A DNA stretch of 35,620 nt from Cyclobacteriaceae bacterium. GTDB lineage: Bacteria > Bacteroidota > Bacteroidia > Cytophagales > Cyclobacteriaceae. The position numbers and the translations under genes were made by a program. The stretch spans positions 1-35,620 of the forward strand of contig WFNR01000075.1 in assembly GCA_015488485.1 (NCBI GenBank). The letters are read 5' to 3'. The first letter of the stretch is position 1. Each line of letters begins with the position of its first letter. This document shows, piece by piece, positions 8,326 to 13,518 of the stretch. Below the pieces are notes generated by a model. It made no database searches and had not been told where the DNA came from. It saw only the letters and a program-made list of their open reading frames with translations.

Positions 8326-9501
8326 CTATTGGCCGGTTTGTTGTATTTCAGCCAGATATTGACTGATATTTTTCCACGATATCACCCTTATCTGGTCACT
8401 ACGCTTTTGCTCAAGATCGCCCCCATAAACGATGGCCCGCTGACTGTTGCCGGTTAATTTCTGCCAGAATTGAAGACCCTTGAAAAACTCATTGGTTATC
8501 GTTTTACCCGATTTTATTTCTACAGCAGTTGGTTGATTGCCCTGCTCAATAACGAGGTCTATTTCATGTCCGGTATTGTCGCGCCAAAAGTAAAAATTGG
8601 ATCTTTTGCCTTGATTAAAACGGTCTTTCAGGAATTCACTTATACAGAAATTTTCGAACAAATTGCCCCGTAGGGGATGGCTTTCTAATTGCTGGCTGGA
8701 TGATATACTTAGTAGGGAACAGGCCAATCCGGTGTCATAAAAGTAAAGTTTGGGCGTTTTTACCACTCTTTTGTTAAAATTCTTATGAAAAGGCGCCAAC
8801 CTGTAAACAATAAAGCTGCTTTCCAATATCCCCAGCCAGGACTGAATGGTTTTGCTATCAACGCCACTCTCTATAGCCAGGTTGTGCAGGTTAAGAAGCT
8901 GCCCGATTCGTCCGGCAGTTAGCTTGAGAAATCGCCCAAAAGCATCCAGGCGGGTAATATTTTTTATCTGCCTGACATCTCGTTCTACATAAGTGCTGAT
9001 ATAATTGCCGTACCACTGCGATATATCGAAAACCTGATCGTAAAGAGGCGGGTAAAATCCCTTGAATATAGCCTGCTCTACCGGTTTTTGGGTTAATTGC
9101 GGTACCTCTGTCAGGGTAAGCGGCAATAAGTGTAAGTAGCCAATACGACCGGCCAGACTTTGTGAGATATTTTCCTGTAACAGAAAATTGTTTGACCCGG
9201 TAAGGATATACTGACCGGCCTGTTTGTCTTCATCTACTTGCTGCTGCAAATATGAAAAAAGAGTCGGCACCCTCTGGGCTTCGTCCAGAATGGTGTTTCG
9301 GCCGTATTGTTGTAAAAATCCCCTGGGGTCTTCTTCAGCATAGGTTCTTAAGTCAATGTTTTCCAGATTTACATAAGTGTAATGACCAAAAAGATGTCTT
9401 ACCAGCGTGGTTTTACCCGATTGTCGGGGGCCGGTTACGGCTACAATCTTATATTGACCGGCAAGCTTTTTAAGAGTATGAGTAGCCTGGCGTGGTATCA
9501 T
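8326..9501 (-). CDS. AAA ATPase with DUF4143 domain
   Basis: 391 residues. An N-terminal AAA_14 module carries Walker A at residues 24-32 (GPRQSGKTT), Walker B at 70-76 (NTILDEAQ) and a sensor-like YILTGSNNF. The C-terminal DUF4143 part contains GNLFENFCISEFL and an E-IDLVIE ... AVEIKSG pattern that resembles a PD-(D/E)xK nuclease core. Members of this group are widespread in bacteria and archaea; the cellular role is not established. The start MIPRQ matches the usual family N-terminus, so the ATG at 9501 is well supported even though the promoter lies almost on top of it. It is a single gene between the polysaccharide locus and the CDGSH gene, and could be a mobile accessory gene. Confidence 0.9.
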   Translation of the reverse strand: MIPRQATHTLKKLAGQYKIVAVTGPRQSGKTTLVRHLFGHYTYVNLENIDLRTYAEEDPRGFLQQYGRNTILDEAQRVPTLFSYLQQQVDEDKQAGQYILTGSNNFLLQENISQSLAGRIGYLHLLPLTLTEVPQLTQKPVEQAIFKGFYPPLYDQVFDISQWYGNYISTYVERDVRQIKNITRLDAFGRFLKLTAGRIGQLLNLHNLAIESGVDSKTIQSWLGILESSFIVYRLAPFHKNFNKRVVKTPKLYFYDTGLACSLLSISSSQQLESHPLRGNLFENFCISEFLKDRFNQGKRSNFYFWRDNTGHEIDLVIEQGNQPTAVEIKSGKTITNEFFKGLQFWQKLTGNSQRAIVYGGDLEQKRSDQIRVISWKNISQYLAEIQQTGQ

Positions 9502-9505
9502 CTTG

Positions 9506-9536
9506 CAAATTTACAAATCAGGAATCTAACTCCAAA
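9506..9536 (-). promoter_or_regulatory. Bacteroidota-type promoter of the AAA/DUF4143 gene
   Basis: On the minus strand TTTG (9533-9536), a 19-base spacer, then TAAATTTG (9506-9513). This is a full match to TTTG-N19..21-TAnnTTTG. The -7 box ends only four bases before the ATG at 9501, so the transcript would have little or no leader. Confidence 0.6.
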
Positions 9537-9948
9537 ATTGTAAAACAATTTGATTTGAAAATGAGTTTTTGGGTTTATTGCTATAAGGGTTGGCTCTGTC
9601 GGACTTAGATGTGACGGGCTGCTGTTGTATGCCTTTTTCCTCTGGTCATCAGGTACAGCTCCGCCTCCTGACTCCCATTCCGGGGCCTACGGTATCATCA
9701 GTTTTCAAAGGTAAATGCTGTTTATTACCTATGTTACCTTTTGGTAAGCTTTGTTGACGAAAAATTTATAAAACAGCGCCATCTCGCCAGGGTATATGGT
9801 GCCCCAGAAACTTTTGAAAGGTCATATACAGACTTAATGAGGAATGAATCTTTCCTGTCTGAAAAAGTAAAAGGTAAATACAACCCCTTGATACCTTTAG
9901 CAGTTAGGTATCTAAACGAAACTAAGGTGCCCGTTGCCGGGCAGGCTA
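9537..9948. other. Unassigned region with an unrecognised reading frame
   Basis: About 410 bp without a recognisable gene. On the plus strand a frame is open from a TTG at 9741 to about 9960, with a protein-like composition (LARVYGAPETFERS, then KYNPLIPLAVRYLNET). It then runs through the 3' end of the opposite-strand CDGSH gene to 10034, which argues that the last part is not real. No ATG, promoter or family match was recognised. It may be a decayed gene fragment. The stretch 9590-9700 is more GC-rich than its flanks and shows no identifiable element. Confidence 0.3.
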
Positions 9949-10188
9949 TTATAAATGCTTATGGGTGCCGTCACAAAATGGCGGGGTGCCGGTTTTTTTG
10001 CAGCCGCAGAAAGCCACTTTTTTCTTTTCGGTAATTTCCACCTTCACCGAATGAAAAGAGGTGCCTTGCTTATGCGAGCCATCGCAAAAGGGCTGCTTGC
10101 CGCTTAGCCCGCAAGAGCACCAGGCATATTTGCCGGGCTCTACTTCCAATACATAGGGTGCTTTCTGTACAATTTTTGGTTCTTCCAT
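9949..10188 (-). CDS. Double CDGSH iron-sulfur domain protein
   Basis: 79 residues with two copies of the CDGSH 2Fe-2S motif C-x-C-x2-[ST]-x3-P-x-C-D-G-[ST]-H. The first is CSCGLSGKQPFCDGSH and the second is CGCKKTGTPPFCDGTH. Each should hold a 2Fe-2S cluster with three Cys and one His ligand, as in mitoNEET-like and bacterial tandem mini-CDGSH proteins. Such proteins are soluble and linked to electron transfer or Fe-S/redox homeostasis; the partner is unknown. The gene has its own promoter in the short gap after the decarboxylase gene. The start at 10188 gives a compact protein beginning MEEPKIVQK. Confidence 0.93.
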   Translation of the reverse strand: MEEPKIVQKAPYVLEVEPGKYAWCSCGLSGKQPFCDGSHKQGTSFHSVKVEITEKKKVAFCGCKKTGTPPFCDGTHKHL

Positions 10189-10225
10189 AGTTGTATGCGG
10201 TTGTGGTTACAAAGTTGTTAGTCCA

Positions 10226-10258
10226 CAAAAATACATCAATTAAAGCACGATTTTCAAA
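10226..10258 (-). promoter_or_regulatory. Promoter of the CDGSH gene
   Basis: Minus-strand TTTG (10255-10258), a 21-base spacer and TATTTTTG (10226-10233), a full match to the Bacteroidota consensus. It starts directly after the stop codon of the decarboxylase gene and gives a 5' leader of about 30 nt for the CDGSH gene. Confidence 0.65.
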
Positions 10259-10259
10259 T

Positions 10260-11726
10260 TCAGGGTTTCTGTTCCAGGAAAGCCAGCAGTGCATCACGAT
10301 GGTGTGCCAGCACAGCCAGGTATTCGTCAATAATCTGCCGGTGGGTGCGAAACACCAGCACGGCCAGCCGCAACCATACAATCCCTCCGATTGTGGTGGA
10401 GGAAACAAAGATGCGGCCGTCCTGCTGAATGGCCTTGACCAATTGCAGATTGAAGGTATTAGGCTCTTCCAGCCCTTTTGTATAGCGATACAGGCATACC
10501 GAAAGCTCCGGTTCGGGCCCTACCTCGAAATCCAACTCCTGCACCTTGTGGTAAAAGTAGCGACACAACCAATATTTCTCTTCCAGCGCCTGGCGAAAAG
10601 GCCTGAGGCCAAACAGGTGCAGCGACAACCACATGCGCAAGCCGCGGAAATGCTTGGTGAGCTCGGGCGACAAGTCGGCCGGGGAGGGGCTGCTGCTGTC
10701 TTCCACATCCTGCATATAGTTGGCCTGGTACTGATGGCTGCGCTGCATGGCCCGGGTGTCTTTGATGAGCACCGCCCCGAGGCCATAAGCCAAAAAGAGG
10801 CCTTTGTGTGGGTCCACGGTTATGGAATCGGCTTGCTCGATACCTTGCATCTTGTCTTTGAGGTTGTCCACCAGCCGGAAGAACCCGCCATAGGCGGCAT
10901 CTACATGCAGCCACAGGCTATGCTGACGGGCGATAGCCGCTATATCGGCCAGCGGGTCGATGGCGCCACTATCGGTAGTGCCGGCCGAGGCTACGATAAG
11001 AAAAGGCACAAGACCTTGCTGCCTATCCTGCTCGATTAAAGTGTGCAAGTGTGCGGTGTCCATTTTATGACGGGCATCGGTGGCTACCTGTCGCAGCCGC
11101 GCCTCGCCCAAACCGGCAATGCGGATGGCCTTTTGCACGGAATGATGCACCTGGGCGGTGAGGTAAATACAGGCGTCTGCTATGCGGTGGCTGGTGATGC
11201 CGCATGCATCGCGGGCGGTTACGATGGCTATCAAGTTGGCTATGGAGCCGCCTGAGGTAAGGTTGCCGGTAGCCGCGGCCGGAAACCCCATCAGTTTATT
11301 GAGCCAATCGATCATTTGGTTTTCTACAGCTACGGCCCCCGGACCGGCAAAATGCACTCCGGCATATTGGTTGGTGACAGCCGCCAGGTAGTCGCCCAGC
11401 GCAGTGGGGTAGATGCCACCTCCGGGTATGTAGCCCAGGTGGTGCCCCGAAGCCGGGTTGATACCCGGTTGGTCCACTTCGGTACGAATAATATCGAGGA
11501 GCTCTGCCAGCGGGCGCCCTTCTTCACCTACTGTCATGGTCTGCAGGCGGTGAGTTGGAGAGTTGCTATTATAGCCGGGCAATTGTTCCGCCTGGTTTAG
11601 AAAGGCATGGGCGTAAGTCACTACCTGTTCGGTGAGGGCGGCCAGCTCGTTGCCCAGTGGCTCGAGCTGGCGGCTGCCGGGTTCCAGGCGTTGCAGGTGA
11701 GCAGTGATGGTAGTTAGGTCTTCCAT
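10260..11726 (-). CDS. Group II PLP-dependent decarboxylase
   Basis: 488 residues. The pyridoxal-phosphate site is visible as DPHKGLFLAYGLGAVL, with the Schiff-base lysine at about residue 308. It is preceded by WLHVDAAYGGFF, whose Asp binds the pyridine nitrogen. Further family marks are HFAGPGAVAVENQMIDWL, GNLTSGGSIANL and IVASAGTTDSGAIDPL. The group includes aromatic-L-amino-acid, histidine, glutamate and 2,4-diaminobutyrate decarboxylases. The HVDAAYGG and SAGTT context fits the aromatic amino acid type best, but substrate choice cannot be fixed from sequence alone. It is a cytosolic enzyme forming an amine and CO2. The gene is more GC-rich than the upstream region and stands as its own unit with a promoter at 11736-11767. 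Confidence 0.9.
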   Translation of the reverse strand: MEDLTTITAHLQRLEPGSRQLEPLGNELAALTEQVVTYAHAFLNQAEQLPGYNSNSPTHRLQTMTVGEEGRPLAELLDIIRTEVDQPGINPASGHHLGYIPGGGIYPTALGDYLAAVTNQYAGVHFAGPGAVAVENQMIDWLNKLMGFPAAATGNLTSGGSIANLIAIVTARDACGITSHRIADACIYLTAQVHHSVQKAIRIAGLGEARLRQVATDARHKMDTAHLHTLIEQDRQQGLVPFLIVASAGTTDSGAIDPLADIAAIARQHSLWLHVDAAYGGFFRLVDNLKDKMQGIEQADSITVDPHKGLFLAYGLGAVLIKDTRAMQRSHQYQANYMQDVEDSSSPSPADLSPELTKHFRGLRMWLSLHLFGLRPFRQALEEKYWLCRYFYHKVQELDFEVGPEPELSVCLYRYTKGLEEPNTFNLQLVKAIQQDGRIFVSSTTIGGIVWLRLAVLVFRTHRQIIDEYLAVLAHHRDALLAFLEQKP

Positions 11727-11735
11727 ATTAGGGCT

Positions 11736-11767
11736 GAAAATTAGCGGGAATTTGGTGGGTGGCCAAA
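11736..11767 (-). promoter_or_regulatory. Probable promoter of the PLP decarboxylase gene
   Basis: Minus-strand TTTG (11764-11767), a 20-base spacer and TAATTTTC (11736-11743), which is one mismatch from TAnnTTTG. Distance to the ATG at 11726 is nine bases. Confidence 0.45.
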
Positions 11768-11851
11768 CCGGTTAGATAAATAGCGATCAGCTATAAATGT
11801 TTGCAAGTCTTTGGCTCCTCCCTGCTGTTTGTTAGTGCCCCGCGCCAATAA

Positions 11852-11879
11852 CAATGGCCAACCTGTCGGCTGGCCATTG
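11852..11879 (-). terminator. Possible terminator of the tRNA-Leu transcript
   Basis: A perfect 9-bp stem, CAATGGCCA and TGGCCATTG, with a 10-base loop. It lies downstream of the tRNA-Leu and its 3' fragment in their direction of transcription. No strong T-run follows (TTATTGGC), so termination efficiency is uncertain. The stem is symmetric and could also act for the opposite strand. Confidence 0.45.
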
Positions 11880-11898
11880 CTATACACTCACTGCTATG

Positions 11899-11980
11899 TA
11901 CCCAGGGCCTGCCTGGCTTCAGACAGGCCTGCCTGGTATCAGACAGGCCGGGGTTGAACCGGCACGGCCTTGCGGCCATT
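11899..11980 (-). pseudogene. tRNA-Leu 3' fragment carrying a hairpin pair
   Basis: It starts six bases after the intact tRNA-Leu. This piece repeats the variable arm (GGCCGCAAGGCC), the T arm (GCCGG, loop TTCAACC, CCGGC) and the 3' acceptor strand CCTGGGT-A, but lacks the acceptor 5' strand, D arm and anticodon arm. Two hairpins are inserted between T arm and acceptor strand. The T loop has G-to-A relative to the intact gene (TTCGACC to TTCAACC), which fits decay. It cannot form a tRNA by itself. Confidence 0.8.
11908..11947. repeat. Tandem hairpin pair, 2 x 20 bp
   Basis: Two adjacent units of the form CCTGCCTG-N4-CAGACAGG on the plus strand, with loops GCTT (11908-11927) and TATC-type GTAT (11928-11947). 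Read as minus-strand RNA each unit folds into an 8-bp stem with one G-U pair. The stems are identical and the loops differ, so the stem appears to be the conserved part. Confidence 0.85.
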
Positions 11981-11986
11981 ACTGTG

Positions 11987-12070
11987 TACCCAGGGCCGGG
12001 GTCGAACCGGCACGGCCTTGCGGCCATTGGTGTTTGAGACCAACGCGTCTACCAATTCCGCCACCTGGGC
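11987..12070 (-). tRNA. tRNA-Leu (anticodon CAA)
   Basis: 84 bases, a class II tRNA. The acceptor GCCCAGG pairs with CCTGGGT (G1-U72 wobble), followed by discriminator A. The D arm is GCG with loop GAATTGGTAGA and CGC. The anticodon stem TTGGT/ACCAA encloses loop CTCAAAC, which gives anticodon CAA for UUG codons. The long variable arm is GGCC-GCAA-GGCC and the T arm is GCCGG-TTCGACC-CCGGC. CCA is not encoded (A is followed by CACAG). All arms are intact, so this is the clearly functional copy of the locus. Confidence 0.95.
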
Positions 12071-12075
12071 ATCTT

Positions 12076-12102
12076 GCTGCTCCTAAAAGCAGCGCAAACT
12101 TA
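12076..12102 (-). promoter_or_regulatory. Promoter box and leader hairpin of intact tRNA-Leu
   Basis: A -7 box TAAGTTTG (minus strand, 12095-12102) matches TAnnTTTG. It is followed by a leader hairpin GCTGCT-N6-AGCAGC (12076-12093) ending five bases before the mature tRNA 5' end. The same arrangement precedes the second tRNA copy, which supports function. No clear TTTG -33 box is seen at the expected distance. Confidence 0.6.
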
Positions 12103-12143
12103 AGGAGTTTTCAAGAAATATTATTCGTATGCAGCGGCAAAAT

Positions 12144-12395
12144 AAATCATAACCAACTAACCTGAATTTCAATCAATAGGGGCAATTGTTTTAACCAAGT
12201 TGCTTTTATCGGCAGGCATTCAGATAAATTTACAGGTTAGAAATATGTATTGGATTCAGCCTTGCCTTATCATTTAGATCTTCAGAAAGCAAGAAAGAAA
12301 ATGGTTGGAGCCATCAACCGACAAAAACATTGTGTGATGTAGATGAAACTGAGGGGAAACAAATGCAAAAAAATGTATGCCGGAATGAAGGATGC
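12144..12395. other. Non-coding spacer between tRNA leader and GIY-YIG gene
   Basis: About 250 AT-rich bases with no supported reading frame on either strand. The only structure seen is a small hairpin, GGTTG-N7-CAACC, at 12303-12319. Nothing else was recognised. Confidence 0.4.
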
Positions 12396-12635
12396 TTAAT
12401 TGGCTAGAGACCTGAGAAATTTTCTACCGGAAGTAGTTTTAAGTAACTTCTCATGATTTCTGGCATCCATACGACTATCAAATTTTTTCAAGTAGATAAA
12501 TTTAAAAGGCCGGTATGGTTTCGTAGTACGGTTATAGCCCAGGTTGTGGTAAGCAAGCCTTTGGTCAATATTTTGAGAGAGGCCAATATAAATGTACTGT
12601 CGTTTCAGACTTGCTATGGCATAAGTGTAGTACAT
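12396..12635 (-). CDS. Small GIY-YIG nuclease-family protein
   Basis: 79 residues from the ATG at 12635. A longer GTG-started frame from 12686 adds 17 residues that precede the domain and look like read-through of flanking sequence. The product starts MYYTYAIASL and contains QYIYIGLSQNIDQRLAYHN, the core of the GIY-YIG fold (Y-x-Y ... Y-I-G, then the helix with the conserved Arg). The end, MDARNHEKLLKTTSGRKFL, has the E-K-x-L-K-x-x-x-G-R-K-F-L pattern of YhbQ/UPF0213-like single-domain proteins. The catalytic Glu is probably in ARNHEK. It lies between two tRNA-Leu copies in the same direction and may be read from the upstream tRNA promoter. A role in DNA cleavage or element mobility is inferred from the context, not shown. 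Confidence 0.85.
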   Translation of the reverse strand: MYYTYAIASLKRQYIYIGLSQNIDQRLAYHNLGYNRTTKPYRPFKFIYLKKFDSRMDARNHEKLLKTTSGRKFLRSLAN

Positions 12636-12723
12636 TGTTGGTGAGGCAAAATTCACTATCAGTTGTGTGCCTAAATAAGTGGCCACTCTCCCGGCCTACC
12701 ATTACTATGTGCGCACTGCTGTG

Positions 12724-12844
12724 TACCCAGGGCCTGCCTGTCGTCAGACAGGCCTGCCTGGCAGACAGGCCGGGGTCGAACCGGCACGGCCTTGCGGCCA
12801 TTGGTGTTTGAGACCAACGCGTCTACCAATTCCGCCACCTGGGC
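12724..12844 (-). tRNA. tRNA-Leu (CAA) interrupted by a 37-base hairpin insertion
   Basis: The first 76 bases are identical to the intact tRNA-Leu: acceptor 5' strand, D arm, CAA anticodon arm, variable arm and T arm. After the T stem (CCGG or CCGGC) there are 37 extra bases forming two hairpins, then the normal 3' acceptor strand CCTGGGT and discriminator A. The junction can be placed exactly between T-stem position 65 and acceptor position 66, so both helices could still form with the hairpins looping out. It has its own promoter and leader. Either it is a recently inactivated copy or the insert is tolerated or removed; the sequence alone cannot decide. Standard tRNA finders would probably score it as a pseudogene. 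Confidence 0.7.
12733..12769. repeat. Hairpin pair (20 + 17 bp) inside tRNA-Leu
   Basis: Unit one (12733-12752) is CCTGCCTG-TCGT-CAGACAGG. Unit two (12753-12769) is CCTGCCTG-G-CAGACAGG, with a single-base loop. The stems are the same as in the pair at 11908-11947, and only the loops differ. Confidence 0.85.
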
Positions 12845-12850
12845 ATTTTA

Positions 12851-12877
12851 CTGCTCCTAAAAAGCAGCGCAAACTTA
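12851..12877 (-). promoter_or_regulatory. Promoter box and leader hairpin of interrupted tRNA-Leu
   Basis: TAAGTTTG on the minus strand at 12870-12877, with the leader hairpin CTGCT-N7-AGCAG at 12851-12867. It is homologous to the leader at 12076-12102, with one extra base in the hairpin loop. Its conservation suggests the interrupted copy is, or was until recently, transcribed. Confidence 0.6.
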
Positions 12878-12933
12878 ACGAGTTTTCAAGAAAAATTGCC
12901 CGTGCCCAGTGGCAAAATGTACTTGCCAATGCT

Positions 12934-13338
12934 TTAGTTCTTTACTTTGAACATATCGGCCACCGAAATATCGCAGATAGAGGCTTCGATGCTGTGCTTA
13001 AATACCTTAAAATGCTTGTGCAAAATACATGGGTTATGATCCGAGCATTCGGCTAGCCCGAGTATACAATTATTGAAGACATTATACCCCTCAATACAAA
13101 TAACCACATCAATCAGCGGGCGTTGCATATTCTCCTTGGTTAAATAAAAACCGCCACCGCGGCCCTTGCTCGAAGAGATGATACCGCTGCGGGCCAATTG
13201 CTGCAAAACCTTGCTCAGAAAAGGCTGTGGTATATCCAGCGTACGGGCCATATCTACTACCGTATGTTTCTTTTGGTCCTTGGTTTTCATCATGTGCACG
13301 ATGGCCCGGATGGCATATTTGGTAGAATTTGAAAACAT
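12934..13338 (-). CDS. Rrf2-family transcriptional regulator, probable Fe-S/NO sensor
   Basis: 134 residues. An N-terminal winged helix-turn-helix (MFSNSTKYAIRAIVHM ... IPQPFLSKVLQQLARSGIISSSKGRGGGFYL) matches Rrf2 proteins closely, including the wing GRGGGF. Three cysteines at 91, 98 and 104 (C-x6-C-x5-C) lie where NsrR, IscR and RirA bind an iron-sulfur cluster. The gene is divergent from the N2O reduction genes, and a palindrome lies between the two starts. By comparison with NsrR it is likely to sense nitric oxide or the redox state and to control the nos genes and itself. The spacing of the cysteines is close to, but not identical with, characterised NsrR proteins, so the ligand and signal are inferred. 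Confidence 0.9.
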   Translation of the reverse strand: MFSNSTKYAIRAIVHMMKTKDQKKHTVVDMARTLDIPQPFLSKVLQQLARSGIISSSKGRGGGFYLTKENMQRPLIDVVICIEGYNVFNNCILGLAECSDHNPCILHKHFKVFKHSIEASICDISVADMFKVKN

Positions 13339-13363
13339 GACAAAAATCAGTTAAATAAATTAG

Positions 13364-13383
13364 GATAATAACATCCGATTATC
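13364..13383. promoter_or_regulatory. Palindromic candidate operator for the Rrf2 regulator
   Basis: GATAAT-N8-ATTATC, a perfect 6+6 inverted repeat of 20 bp. It ends one base before the plus-strand -7 box (13385-13392), and starts 26 bp from the divergent regulator start. The position would allow repression of both directions. No second copy in the window was found by eye. Confidence 0.55.
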
Positions 13384-13384
13384 A

Positions 13385-13392
13385 TATTTTTG
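13385..13392 (+). promoter_or_regulatory. -7 box of the fasciclin/nosZ promoter
   Basis: TATTTTTG, a full match to TAnnTTTG. A clear TTTG -33 box is missing; the palindrome occupies that spacer. A weak -33 region together with an adjacent operator fits a regulated promoter. Confidence 0.5.
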
Positions 13393-13417
13393 CTAAATAA
13401 AGGAATTAACCAACACA

Positions 13418-13507
13418 ATGCAACAAAAAAAGCGAAAATCGGCATATCAGGATAGCCTGAAAAGCGACATTGTGGACTGGCATAGCAATAATTTTAATAT
13501 AACATAA
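13418..13507 (+). CDS. Possible 29-residue leader peptide before the fasciclin gene
   Basis: An ATG at 13418 opens a frame of 29 codons, MQQKKRKSAYQDSL through WHSNNFNIT, with a stop at 13505-13507. It lies inside the presumed leader between the -7 box and the fasciclin gene, whose ATG is 11 bases after this stop. The N-terminus is basic. No family was recognised. It could be a translated leader, a small protein of the nos locus, or a chance frame. Confidence 0.35.
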   Translation: MQQKKRKSAYQDSLKSDIVDWHSNNFNIT

Positions 13508-13518
13508 ACCTAAACGCC

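Larger units (their letters stand above)
11874..12918. repeat. Tandem duplication of the tRNA-Leu locus
   Basis: Two homologous segments in direct orientation, about 11874-12143 and 12699-12918. Each contains, in minus-strand order, a promoter box TAAGTTTG, a leader hairpin, tRNA-Leu(CAA), two short hairpins and a 3' flank ending near ACTATGT/ACATAG. The tRNA bodies are identical over about 76 bases, and the leaders match over about 73 bases with a few changes. The segment between them carries a GIY-YIG gene. The copies differ in how the hairpins sit relative to the tRNA. Confidence 0.8.

Noticed and set aside
8326-9501. AAA/DUF4143 gene as a defence system
   Set aside because: No partner nuclease, toxin or methylase gene lies beside it; the family is too general to support this.
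10191-11039. Long plus-strand frame opposite the PLP decarboxylase (282 codons)
   Set aside because: It mirrors a clear decarboxylase gene, shows no family motif and has the composition expected of an antisense frame in a GC-rich gene.
11791-12027. Minus-strand frame with repeated AARPCRF units in the tRNA region
   Set aside because: It is the translation of duplicated tRNA sequence, not a repeat protein.
11908-12769. CRISPR-like array
   Set aside because: The units are short palindromes without spacers of regular length, and only two occur at each site; there are no cas genes.
12679-13056. Plus-strand frame across the second tRNA copy (125 codons)
   Set aside because: It translates the reverse of a tRNA and part of the Rrf2 gene.
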